Source: Candidatus Sediminicultor secundus | GTDB lineage: Bacteria; Atribacterota; JS1; SB-45; 34-128 | Assembly (NCBI GenBank): GCA_002849045.2 | Contig: NCRO01000518.1 | Coordinates: forward strand, 1-14,406 | DNA length: 14,406 bases | Reading direction: 5' to 3' | In this document: positions 7,703-14,406 of the stretch, piece by piece | How the letters are laid out: every line of letters begins with the position of its first letter | How positions within the stretch are numbered: the stretch's first letter is position 1 | Program-made: the position numbers and the translations under genes | The notes under the pieces: generated by a model | Databases searched by the model: none | What the model was told of the DNA's origin: nothing | What the model saw: only the letters and a program-made list of their open reading frames with translations

Positions 7703-8200
7703 TTATTTTGTTAGAACAATTTTTACTTTTTCTGGAAGATCTACTATCTCCAAATCTTTTTCTACGGTAGACTTTTTGAGAAGAAGGATAAATTTCATTT
7801 CAGGAGTAAGAGTGAAGGGAAGCCAATGCCATACTCCCGGGGACAAGAAAAAGGAAGCAGTACCATCTATCCAAAAAGCTTCAATAGAACTTATATCCGG
7901 AACATTTTTGTCAGGAGTTGCCGGAGCTAAACAGAAGATACCAACTCCTAATATGGGTATAAAGGTCTCTAATGCGTATTTATGCCGTTCAATCTTATCC
8001 AGTGTAAATTCTCTTTTATTTCTTTTGATTTCTAAAAATCCTACAGTACCCTCTTCTCCTAACTGTGAAATATCGGCCACATTATGCCAGTAATTATGAT
8101 TTTCTGAAAAGGTGGCAGGAGACTCTTTAAATGAGGGAACTACTATAGTGCCAAACTTGGTGAAATTCTCTGGTGTTGGATATTTTACTTTAATTTCCAT
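7703..8200 (-). CDS. AllA-like (ureidoglycolate lyase family) cupin protein
   Basis: A 165-residue protein resembling AllA cupins along most of its length. Recognisable blocks are the opening PTPENFTKFGTIV, the central IERHKYALETFIPI (compare LERHPLGTQAFIPM in E. coli AllA as recalled) and AFWIDGTASFFLSPGVWHWL (compare the NVWHHPLF block of AllA). Ureidoglycolate lyase releases urea from ureidoglycolate in purine breakdown, but no other allantoin genes are present here. As the first gene of a sugar transport operon it more likely acts on a sugar-derived acid or an acyl/keto intermediate (inference). ATG at 8200 has AGGAGG 7 nt upstream, and the stop lies 15 nt before the first ATPase start. 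The family call is fairly firm; the reaction is unknown. Confidence 0.75.
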   Translation of the reverse strand: MEIKVKYPTPENFTKFGTIVVPSFKESPATFSENHNYWHNVADISQLGEEGTVGFLEIKRNKREFTLDKIERHKYALETFIPILGVGIFCLAPATPDKNVPDISSIEAFWIDGTASFFLSPGVWHWLPFTLTPEMKFILLLKKSTVEKDLEIVDLPEKVKIVLTK

Positions 8201-8570
8201 TTCTTTTCCTCCTAAGTATCAAAATTATTGGTTATATTAATAATATTGTTAATTAAAAACGCTTTAAAAACATATTGGAGTATTTTATTTTTATCTTAGC
8301 TATTTTAAAATTCTTTTCTTTTCTAATTTATGTTAAATATCTAAAAAAGTTAAAAATTATAACATTGATATATTTTTTTAATAAATTGTATATTTTTAAA
8401 TTTACTTGTTTTTTTATCCTTTGTATATATCTGTTTTTTAATACGACATATCTAAGAAAAAACCCTCTTTTTTTTCAAAAAAAATTTAATTTTGTCACAA
8501 TTTTGTTTAAAAATTCTACAAAGAAATAAAATATAAAGAGTATGCTAACTTAAAACAATAAAGCTTTCAA
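8201..8570. other. A+T-rich intergenic region between the two gene clusters
   Basis: A 370-bp stretch, well over 80% A+T, with long A and T runs on both strands. It separates the zinc dehydrogenase stop from the start of the transporter operon. I see no RNA gene and no convincing terminator, only weak A/T stems such as GAAAAAA/TTTTTTC around 8450-8480. The one good promoter-like element is the extended -10 at 8356-8364. An imperfect 16-bp palindrome, TTAATAATATTGTTAA at 8237-8252, and the stretch AAAAACGCTTTAAAAA at 8255-8270 could be operator sites, but A+T richness makes such matches cheap. Confidence 0.7.
8356..8364 (-). promoter_or_regulatory. Candidate extended -10 promoter of the transporter operon
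   Basis: The minus strand reads TGTTATAAT, a perfect TGn-TATAAT extended -10. A poor -35 (TTATTA) lies 17 nt upstream, which is acceptable for extended -10 promoters. Transcription would begin near 8349, leaving a leader of about 150 nt before the cupin gene. A nearer but weaker -10-like site (TAATAT near 8235) is an alternative. Confidence 0.4.
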
Positions 8571-9839
8571 TTATATAGATTTTGCATTTTTAAGTAAATA
8601 CTTTTCAGCTTCTGGCGACCATAAACCATTATTCTTTTCTACTATCTTCGCCAATTGGGTAAACAAAGGGGCAGTTTTTCCTTTTTTCTTAAAATCGGAA
8701 ATTGCAGTAAGCTTCATCTTAATATTAGTATAGATTAGCTTTTTGCTACCTGGTATTTTAGGAAGATTAAAAGTAGTATTAACCACGCAATTTAATCCGC
8801 CAATATGAGTAATCATGGCAGCTGGATTTATAAGATTTTTTTCCATCATCTGCAGGGATTCAATCATGTCCTGAGTATTTCCACCACTCGTCCCCACAAT
8901 ATGTGTCGACGTATAATGGATATGGTAAAAATTAAGCATTGCTGAGAATTTTGAGTCGGTTGGGCCAGAAAAAAAGTTCAAACAGCCATCTTTAGCTAAA
9001 ATTCTATCACCCTGTTCTACAACTTCTTTTACCGGTGCAAAAACAAAAACATCATTGTACCTTTCACCACTTGTTATTGAAATAAGGTGTTCTTCCGGAT
9101 TTTCAATGTCCTTGGTATTTATATATTTTAATTCAACCCCTCTCTTTTTAGCCTCACCTACAGTGTGAATTGAGAAGGCTCTTTTCAATCTTGCCTTATT
9201 AATATCAGTAACCACTAATAATTTAGGTCTTCTATCACTATGTATAGCATAATCTATTGCCCCAAGACCCATGGGACCTGCTCCGGCTAAAATTGCCATA
9301 TTTCCACCTTCTACTATTCCCATATTATGAACATACTTTCCTGGAATTGTATGATAGGTAGCATGAAAAGCTCCTATTATACAAGACATAGGTTCTGCCA
9401 GGGAACCTCCATAAAAAGCTTCTCCTTTATATTTTAATAAACAATCCATCTCCATCACTTCATTGGGAATAATAATATAAGTAGCATCACCACCTATATA
9501 GGGAAAAGAATATCCGGGAGCACTAAGACTCCCCTGATAATTAAGGGCCGGTTGAATAGCAAACTTTTGACTTGGTTTAAATTTATACTGCCACTTTTTG
9601 CCTACCTCTACAATTTCACCACAAAATTCATGACCAATTATAACCGGATTATCTACTACATTAGTTGGTACTCTTTTATGATTAGCTCCCTGAACTGCCG
9701 CTTTACAAGAAGACATACATAGACTATCAGAAATAATATGGGCAAGAATTTCGTTATCCTTAATTGCTGGTAATTCAAATTCTTCCAATCTCAAATCATT
9801 TTTTCCATATAACCTTACTGCTTTGGTCTTCATTATCAT
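8571..9839 (-). CDS. Zinc-dependent dehydrogenase, L-sorbose-1-phosphate reductase (SorE)-like
   Basis: A 422-residue medium-chain dehydrogenase. The GroES-like N-terminal half carries probable catalytic zinc ligands C41 or C45 (SLCMSSCKAAVQG), H70-E71 (GHEFCGEIVEVG) and E149 (SLAEPMSC). The four-cysteine structural zinc loop is absent. The Rossmann motif is GAGPMG (186-191), and D212 at the end of the second strand points to NAD(H). The block SSCKAAVQGANHKRVP and the overall length recall SorE, which reduces L-sorbose-1-P to glucitol-6-P. The adjacent SrlD/SorD-like gene, 23 nt upstream, supports a polyol-phosphate role. ATG at 9839 has AGGA 5 nt before it, a weaker SD than in the transporter operon. 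Bases 8832-9005 recur inverted at the contig end as an artefact. Confidence 0.85.
   Translation of the reverse strand: MIMKTKAVRLYGKNDLRLEEFELPAIKDNEILAHIISDSLCMSSCKAAVQGANHKRVPTNVVDNPVIIGHEFCGEIVEVGKKWQYKFKPSQKFAIQPALNYQGSLSAPGYSFPYIGGDATYIIIPNEVMEMDCLLKYKGEAFYGGSLAEPMSCIIGAFHATYHTIPGKYVHNMGIVEGGNMAILAGAGPMGLGAIDYAIHSDRRPKLLVVTDINKARLKRAFSIHTVGEAKKRGVELKYINTKDIENPEEHLISITSGERYNDVFVFAPVKEVVEQGDRILAKDGCLNFFSGPTDSKFSAMLNFYHIHYTSTHIVGTSGGNTQDMIESLQMMEKNLINPAAMITHIGGLNCVVNTTFNLPKIPGSKKLIYTNIKMKLTAISDFKKKGKTAPLFTQLAKIVEKNNGLWSPEAEKYLLKNAKSI
8832..9005 (-). repeat. Source copy of the 174-bp inverted duplication
   Basis: This internal part of the zinc dehydrogenase gene is reproduced base for base, in reverse orientation, at 14170-14343. 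Here it is the native copy, with the reading frame continuous on both sides. Confidence 0.97.
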
Positions 9840-9862
9840 CTGCTTCCTAAAATTAAAATAAT

Positions 9863-11182
9863 TTATTTCAGCATTACCTGGCCACCGGTTACCGGAATAG
9901 CCTGACCAGTTTCATACTTTTGATCAATTAAATAATAAATTGCTTTTATTACATCTTTACCGGTACAACCCCTCTTCATCGGAACCTTTGACTCGTAAAA
10001 TTTCTTCACATCTTCAATGGTCTTTGCGCCTGGAACTTTGCCAGTTCTAAGGTATTGAACAAAAAGACCTTTGTCTGGATCAGACCATAAAGGACCTTCA
10101 AAAAAGTTTCCCGGACAAATAGAATTTACTTTGATGTTGTCATCAATAAGTTCTAAAGCAAAGCTCTGAGTAAGACCTAAACTTCCAAACTTACTTCCTG
10201 CATATGCACTGTTTTTGTTGGAACCTTTAAGCCCGGATTTTGAGTTAATCTGAATAATATCAGTAAAATATTTTTTACTGGGTATATTTTGAAGTGCCAT
10301 AACTTTAGAAGCATGCTTTACACACAGAAAATAACCAAAGTAATTAACTTTATTAACAAAGGCAAATTCACTGAATTCCATCTCTTTTACGCTGCCAGCC
10401 TTTAATACCCCTGCATTACTTATAAAAATATCGATGCCACCAGCTTTTTTAACTATCTCATATATCATTTTTCTAACAGAATCTTCATCCGTCACATCTA
10501 CTTTTATTGGTAAAGCTATTGTCCTTTTGTATTTAATATTTAGCTCCTCTACCAGCTTGCGTGCCCCTTTAACATTAATATCGGCAATAAATAATAAGCA
10601 TTCTAATTTTGTCAACTCTCTCGCTATACTCTCTCCAAAACCCTGAGCACCTCCGGTCACTACTGCTATTTTATTTTTTACTATATTATTCCTATATAAT
10701 GTTCCCTCATTACGACACTCTTCTATACTTCGATCGACGCCACTATCTGTTATTATCTTTGAATCTTTTTTCTCTATGCAATCTTGAGGTTCAGAGGGTT
10801 CAGATTTAACTTCTATATTTTTTAAGATATCTTCAAAATTATTTTTTACGTTTATCGCATCATCATAAGATTCTCCTAAGTAAAAGATACCAATATTTTC
10901 AAGAATTACAATCTTTGGTTTTTGCTTATATTTCTTAATATAATCTTTGAACTTATTAATTGTATAAGAAATTATATCTTCTTCGAGTTGTTCCTTATTG
11001 AGTAAATTTTGGTTTTTTACTCCTTTCAAATAAAGAGGTAAGGTCTCTTCTGATCTAATTTTATCATAAGCAAAACCCACTTTCTTTGAATCATCTTCAA
11101 ATATACTAATATTACCCTTTTCACCATCAAAGGTTAGCCCGCGTAAAAGCGGAGCAATTGTTTCTATATAGATATTTTTCAT
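9863..11182 (-). CDS. SrlD/SorD-like short-chain dehydrogenase with aldolase-family N-terminal remnant
   Basis: 439 residues in two parts. Residues 170-437 form a full SDR: TGGAQGFG (176-183), NAG (256-258) and the catalytic set S314, Y327, K331. The stretch QINSKSG...NSAYAGSKFG and the ending GQAIPVTGGQVM closely resemble sorbitol-6-phosphate 2-dehydrogenase (SrlD/SorD), which oxidises glucitol-6-P to fructose-6-P. Residues 1-125 look like the segment between aldolase and SDR in bifunctional rhamnulose-1-P aldolase/dehydrogenases (APLLRGL...FEDDSKKV, and PKIVILENIGIFYLGES, compare the PRVVLVPGLG type). The aldolase catalytic core and its zinc histidines are missing. Residues 125-165 are a charged linker. 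ATG at 11182 has GGAGG 6 nt upstream. It lies between the PHP gene and the SorE-like gene. SDR assignment is firm; SrlD-like activity is probable; the N-terminal relationship is by eye. Confidence 0.87.
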   Translation of the reverse strand: MKNIYIETIAPLLRGLTFDGEKGNISIFEDDSKKVGFAYDKIRSEETLPLYLKGVKNQNLLNKEQLEEDIISYTINKFKDYIKKYKQKPKIVILENIGIFYLGESYDDAINVKNNFEDILKNIEVKSEPSEPQDCIEKKDSKIITDSGVDRSIEECRNEGTLYRNNIVKNKIAVVTGGAQGFGESIARELTKLECLLFIADINVKGARKLVEELNIKYKRTIALPIKVDVTDEDSVRKMIYEIVKKAGGIDIFISNAGVLKAGSVKEMEFSEFAFVNKVNYFGYFLCVKHASKVMALQNIPSKKYFTDIIQINSKSGLKGSNKNSAYAGSKFGSLGLTQSFALELIDDNIKVNSICPGNFFEGPLWSDPDKGLFVQYLRTGKVPGAKTIEDVKKFYESKVPMKRGCTGKDVIKAIYYLIDQKYETGQAIPVTGGQVMLK

Positions 11183-11216
11183 CTTTCTCCTCCGAGAAAT
11201 AATATCAAGAAATTAT

Positions 11217-12539
11217 TTAAAAGTTTACTTTTTGGTAAACAAGTTCAGGATGTCGACTATCTATTCTCCGACCAATTTCGCTATATGTTACAATCCGCTC
11301 TTTAAGTAATTTGCCTTTTAACGGATTTCTATTATTAAACAAAGCATATTTTCCATCATAATTCGCCAGTTTTTCATGGGCGATAAGAGCCCAGGTTGCT
11401 TTAATTAGATGAGCAAACTCTGGTCTTAAAATTATGGGGTAATTAAAAGATTGCCGTGGGCTGTTTATATCTACACCACTTATTTCCATAAGTTCATATT
11501 TCTTACAGAGTCTTTGCAAGCGTAAAAGTTGGCTTAGAGTATTACGCGGCGGCATATAAGTAATTGCCTTAAAACCTATTTTCTTTAATTCAGGAATCAG
11601 TTCCTCTAAAAAATCATCCTCAAACTTTTCAGACCTCTTGTCGCCTGTGGGTGAATCAGTCACATCTCCTAAATAAGCATAAGCAGGGATAGCATTTATA
11701 GAATTACTGAACTTTACAGCCTCATATACAGATATGCACTCCTCATAATCAGGTTGAATAAAAATTTTATCTAAAAAGGAACCTTTTAATATTCCTAAAA
11801 GATCATATAAATAAAATTGATTATTTTTATCTAAGAGAAATTGTTTAATCTTTTCGGAAAGCACTATATCAAGATTATCTTTTAAAAATGAAATAAGTTT
11901 TTCCCCTTTTCCCGTTTTTTGAATAATTTTTCTAGCCAAGGCATAAAGAATATGCCGTTCGGTAATAGTCCCGCCTTCTTTTGCCTGGGAAATATTGTAA
12001 ATCTCTTTATTAAAATCAATCTCTTTCATTCCGTAACTTTTAATTAAATTATTTAGTTTAGCCAGTATTTTTTTATTTCTCTCATTCCGAGCAATCTGTA
12101 TTGGGTTTAAAAATTTCTTAGCTTCTGGTAACTTTGATTCAGGAATACCATGAATAGCAATATAGCCTATATTTTTAGAATCCGGATTATTCAGTTTTCT
12201 TCCTTCAACCATAGTTCCGGAAAAATTTACCCGTAATTCAAATCCTACAGTAGAAGCAATGCCAATTATCTTACAAGCCTCTATCATTTCCTTACAACCG
12301 GAAACAGAATCATGATCCATAATCCCCACAGCCTGAAGACTAGCTTTCCAGGCTAAATAAGCAGTCATTGATGGTGAATAAGGACTAAAAGAATAGATAG
12401 TATGAACATGATTATTCACTTCTTCTGTTTTTTTAAACTGTTCCTCTCCTATTTCTATTAATTTATAGATTTTCTCTAATCCAAAAAATCTGGACCTTTT
12501 ATTGTTGCTATTTAGTTCCTGAATAATTTTATCCTTCAT
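11217..12539 (-). CDS. PHP-domain metal-dependent phosphoesterase, uncharacterised
   Basis: A 440-residue protein with the metal-binding motifs of the PHP superfamily: HVH (H44, H46), DHD (D75-D77), E101 in GFELRVN, a His near 130, H196 in TERHILYAL and D357 in SGVDINS. Together these can build the usual trinuclear site for phosphoester hydrolysis. It is longer than small PHP phosphatases such as the nucleoside-bisphosphate phosphatase YciV. The extra length lies around residues 205-330 and after 370. The SD is weak (only GAG about 9 nt before the ATG at 12539), unlike its neighbours. It sits between the E1 gene (39 nt upstream) and the SDR gene (34 nt downstream), so a sugar-phosphate substrate is plausible but not shown by the sequence. 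Confidence 0.8.
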   Translation of the reverse strand: MKDKIIQELNSNNKRSRFFGLEKIYKLIEIGEEQFKKTEEVNNHVHTIYSFSPYSPSMTAYLAWKASLQAVGIMDHDSVSGCKEMIEACKIIGIASTVGFELRVNFSGTMVEGRKLNNPDSKNIGYIAIHGIPESKLPEAKKFLNPIQIARNERNKKILAKLNNLIKSYGMKEIDFNKEIYNISQAKEGGTITERHILYALARKIIQKTGKGEKLISFLKDNLDIVLSEKIKQFLLDKNNQFYLYDLLGILKGSFLDKIFIQPDYEECISVYEAVKFSNSINAIPAYAYLGDVTDSPTGDKRSEKFEDDFLEELIPELKKIGFKAITYMPPRNTLSQLLRLQRLCKKYELMEISGVDINSPRQSFNYPIILRPEFAHLIKATWALIAHEKLANYDGKYALFNNRNPLKGKLLKERIVTYSEIGRRIDSRHPELVYQKVNF

Positions 12540-12578
12540 TTTTTTATCTCGAACTGATTTTAATCTTCAACAACAATC

Positions 12579-14180
12579 TTATACTCCAAATTTATTTCTC
12601 CTTATCTGCTCAGTTGTAGACTGATCAGTTGTAACTTGATGCCCGTCTAAAGGATAAAGACGTTCATGAATTGCATCAATAATCCACTCTTTTTGCGGGA
12701 AAAAAACAGATTCCATCTCTGCCGCGGGAGTAATCCAGTTACGGGAGCCAACTACAACTATAGGGCCATCAAGATAATCAAAAGTAAATTGGGTAATATT
12801 GGAAGCAATGGTGTGGAGAAAAGAACCACGTTCACAGGCATCAGAGACAAGAACTAATTTCCCCGTCTTCTTTACAGAATCACTAATCAAATCATAGTTT
12901 AGGGGATTAATAAATCTCAAGTCGATTACTTCTGCTGAAACTTTATATTTCTTTTCAAGTTCTTCTGCAGTCTCCATTCCCTTATAAAGAGCTGCCCCTA
13001 CAGTAAGAATAGTAATATCATTTCCTTCTTTCCTAACTATTGGTTCACCTTCCGGTACTTCGTAATAATCTTCGGGAACTCCAGAGGAAACAAACAATTC
13101 CCCCATATCATAAAGTCTTTGGCTTTCAAAAAATACTACCGGATCTGTACCGTGTAAAGCGAGATTTAGCATTCCTTTGGCATCATAAGGAGTGGCTGGA
13201 AACATTACTTTAAGACCCGGGATATGAGCAAGTAGGCTAGTCCAGTCTTGAGAATGCTGGGCACCATATTTATTCCCCACCGAAACGCGGATGGTAAGGG
13301 GCGTAGTAAGAAGACCTGCTGACATTGACTGCCATTTGGAGACTTGATTGAAAAGTTCATCCCCCGCCCGTCCGATAAAATCACTATACATAAGCTCTAC
13401 CACCACCCGGCCACCACACAAAGCATACCCTGCACCTGAACCCACAATGGCTCCTTCAGAAATAGGTGTATTAAATAATCGATGATAGGGAAGAGCCTCG
13501 GTTAAGCCTCGATATACGGCAAAGGCCCCACCCCAATCACGATTTTCTTCCCCATAAGCCACCATAGTTGGGTCTTCATAAAAACGATAGAGCATGGCCT
13601 CAAAGAGGGCATCACGATAGGTAAAGACTTTTACTTTGGGGTGAGATTTACCGTTTTCATCTAAAGCAAAACGGTGTTTATGGGTAAGCGATCTAACCCT
13701 GGGGTTATCTTCTTTGAGAATAAGGACTTCTGGTGTTCGTTGTTCCATTCTATCTTTGTACTGGTGGGAAAACATTACCGTTTCAATAAAATCAGGATTG
13801 ATCCTGGGTGAGATTTCAAGAGATGCTGCTAACCTCAGGGCTTTAGTAATTCTCAAGGTTACTTCCTGTTTTAAGATGTCCACTTTATTTGAGGTTATAA
13901 TTCTGTTTTTCTTAAGATAATCCTCATATCCCTTAATACAATCAGTCTCTTGCCAGGCAGCAATTTCTTCTTTTGTTCTATAGGAGGAAGCATCTGATGG
14001 TGAATGACCTGAAATTCGATAAGTTATGGTATCCAGAAGAACAGGACCATTTCCTTTGAGGAGAATTTTCTTCTTTCTTTCAATAGCATCGGCTACTGCC
14101 AAAGGATTATAACCATCAACCCGTTCAGCATGTAAGTTTTCAGGGTTTACCCCGGCTCCTACTCGGGCAAGAATTTTAGC
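12579..14180 (-). CDS. Fused E1 alpha/beta 2-oxoacid dehydrogenase, 5' end missing
   Basis: A thiamine-diphosphate-dependent decarboxylase/dehydrogenase E1 with alpha and beta chains on one polypeptide. Counting from the TTG codon at 14102, residues 1-50 are the end of the alpha domain (VDGYNP just before it, then [20 protein letters not shown]). A linker follows to about 153. The beta domain covers 154-507 with [12 protein letters not shown], cofactor Glu E216 ([10 protein letters not shown]), H283 (GAQHSQDW) and the C-terminal transketolase domain. The frame stays open upstream of 14102 (AERVDGYNP, then [11 protein letters not shown]), so that TTG is not the true start. The rest of the alpha domain is lost at the chimeric junction near 14170. 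Fused E1 proteins are a known natural form. Its oxoacid substrate and E2/E3 partners are not visible in this window. It leads the cluster containing the PHP, SDR and SorE-like genes. Confidence 0.9.
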   Translation of the reverse strand, partial: AKILARVGAGVNPENLHAERVDGYNPLAVADAIERKKKILLKGNGPVLLDTITYRISGHSPSDASSYRTKEEIAAWQETDCIKGYEDYLKKNRIITSNKVDILKQEVTLRITKALRLAASLEISPRINPDFIETVMFSHQYKDRMEQRTPEVLILKEDNPRVRSLTHKHRFALDENGKSHPKVKVFTYRDALFEAMLYRFYEDPTMVAYGEENRDWGGAFAVYRGLTEALPYHRLFNTPISEGAIVGSGAGYALCGGRVVVELMYSDFIGRAGDELFNQVSKWQSMSAGLLTTPLTIRVSVGNKYGAQHSQDWTSLLAHIPGLKVMFPATPYDAKGMLNLALHGTDPVVFFESQRLYDMGELFVSSGVPEDYYEVPEGEPIVRKEGNDITILTVGAALYKGMETAEELEKKYKVSAEVIDLRFINPLNYDLISDSVKKTGKLVLVSDACERGSFLHTIASNITQFTFDYLDGPIVVVGSRNWITPAAEMESVFFPQKEWIIDAIHERLYPLDGHQVTTDQSTTEQIRRNKFGV

Positions 14181-14343
14181 TAAAGATGGCTGTTTGAACT
14201 TTTTTTCTGGCCCAACCGACTCAAAATTCTCAGCAATGCTTAATTTTTACCATATCCATTATACGTCGACACATATTGTGGGGACGAGTGGTGGAAATAC
14301 TCAGGACATGATTGAATCCCTGCAGATGATGGAAAAAAATCTT
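14170..14343 (+). repeat. Inverted 174-bp copy of the zinc dehydrogenase gene (chimera)
   Basis: Every base matches the reverse complement of 8832-9005. The dehydrogenase frame is therefore readable here on the plus strand, but it has no start of its own and runs into adapter. The left junction breaks the E1 frame around TTTAGCTAAA, a 10-bp palindrome that probably helped template switching. The right end meets the i7 adapter. It is best explained as an amplification chimera and not a duplicated gene. Confidence 0.95.
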
Positions 14344-14406
14344 TCTCTTCTACACATCTCCAAGCACCCGAGACTAAGACGACTCCCTTAGACATTCTAA
14401 TGCTTG
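14341..14406 (+). other. Nextera i7 adapter, index and P7 (contamination, error-rich)
   Basis: The last 66 bases align without gaps to the reverse complement of a Nextera i7 primer. They comprise the mosaic end (14341-14359, 17 of 19), the read-2 part (14360-14374, 12 of 15), the index TAAGACGA (14375-14382, one mismatch from the N701-type TAAGGCGA) and P7 (14383-14406, 15 of 24, ending TGCTTG). The contig stops exactly where P7 stops. About 51 of 66 bases match, and errors increase toward the end. Confidence 0.93.

Noticed and set aside
7776..8093. Plus-strand ORF of 105 codons inside the cupin gene
   Set aside because: Antisense shadow of a well-supported gene with good SD and family similarity; no SD or domain of its own.
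8237..8252. Imperfect 16-bp palindrome TTAATAATATTGTTAA as a definite operator
   Set aside because: 7 of 8 pairs match but all are A/T; in this composition such palindromes are common, so it is only mentioned as a possibility.
8450..8480. Possible terminator after the zinc dehydrogenase gene
   Set aside because: The only stem is GAAAAAA/TTTTTTC with no G-C core, expected by chance in such A+T-rich sequence.
8275..8529. Plus-strand ORF of 84 codons rich in Phe, Ile, Leu and Lys, resembling a small membrane protein
   Set aside because: TTG start without SD, composition explained by over 80% A+T, no recognisable motif, and it overlaps the likely minus-strand promoter.
14194..14391. Plus-strand ORF of 65 codons resembling the SorE-like dehydrogenase
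   Set aside because: It is the inverted chimeric copy of 8832-9005 read through into the i7 adapter, not a second gene.
1..14406. CRISPR array, tRNA, rRNA, insertion sequence or phage genes
   Set aside because: No spaced short repeats, cloverleaf sequences, rRNA segments, transposase or phage-like proteins were seen on either strand.

Overview
The window is a contig from a low-G+C bacterium (roughly one third G+C by eye), apparently an anaerobic or fermentative sugar user. Nearly every gene follows a strong AGGAGG-type Shine-Dalgarno (SD). There are no rRNA, tRNA or phylogenetic marker genes, so the lineage cannot be fixed. An uncultured Atribacterota- or Firmicutes-like organism would fit, but that is a guess. 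All genuine genes lie on the minus strand, so transcription runs from high to low coordinates.

Both ends are artificial. Bases 54-86 are the 33-nt Nextera read-1/transposon adapter, preceded by 53 bases of unexplained library-side sequence. Bases 14341-14406 align without gaps to the full 66-nt Nextera i7 adapter, running through the index to the end of P7. Bases 14170-14343 are a perfect inverted copy of 8832-9005, an internal piece of the zinc dehydrogenase gene, fused onto the truncated E1 gene. An inverted chimera of this kind is typical of multiple displacement amplification, which suggests a single-cell or low-input library.

Upstream cluster (minus, 14180 to 8571): a 5'-truncated fused E1 alpha/beta 2-oxoacid dehydrogenase, a PHP-domain phosphoesterase, a SrlD/SorD-like short-chain dehydrogenase carrying an N-terminal remnant related to bifunctional aldolase/SDR enzymes, and a SorE-like zinc dehydrogenase.

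A very A+T-rich gap (8201-8570) separates this from the downstream operon and contains a candidate extended -10 promoter.

Downstream operon (minus, 8200 to the left end): an AllA-like cupin, two dissimilar MalK/UgpC-type ATPases that both carry Glu at the Q-loop position, a secreted or lipidated solute-binding protein, an intercistronic hairpin, two permeases, a ribokinase-family kinase, and a RhaI-type sugar isomerase cut by the contig end.

Taken together the genes describe import of a sugar or polyol by an ABC transporter, isomerisation to a ketose, phosphorylation by a PfkB kinase, and redox conversion by a SorE/SorD-like pair (in known systems L-sorbose-1-P to glucitol-6-P to fructose-6-P). 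The E1 enzyme may act on a 2-oxoacid further downstream. The substrate cannot be read from the sequence. The most interesting biology is the Q-to-E ATPase pair, the aldolase-remnant SDR, and the combination of a rhamnose-isomerase-family enzyme with a PfkB kinase and SorE/SorD homologues.
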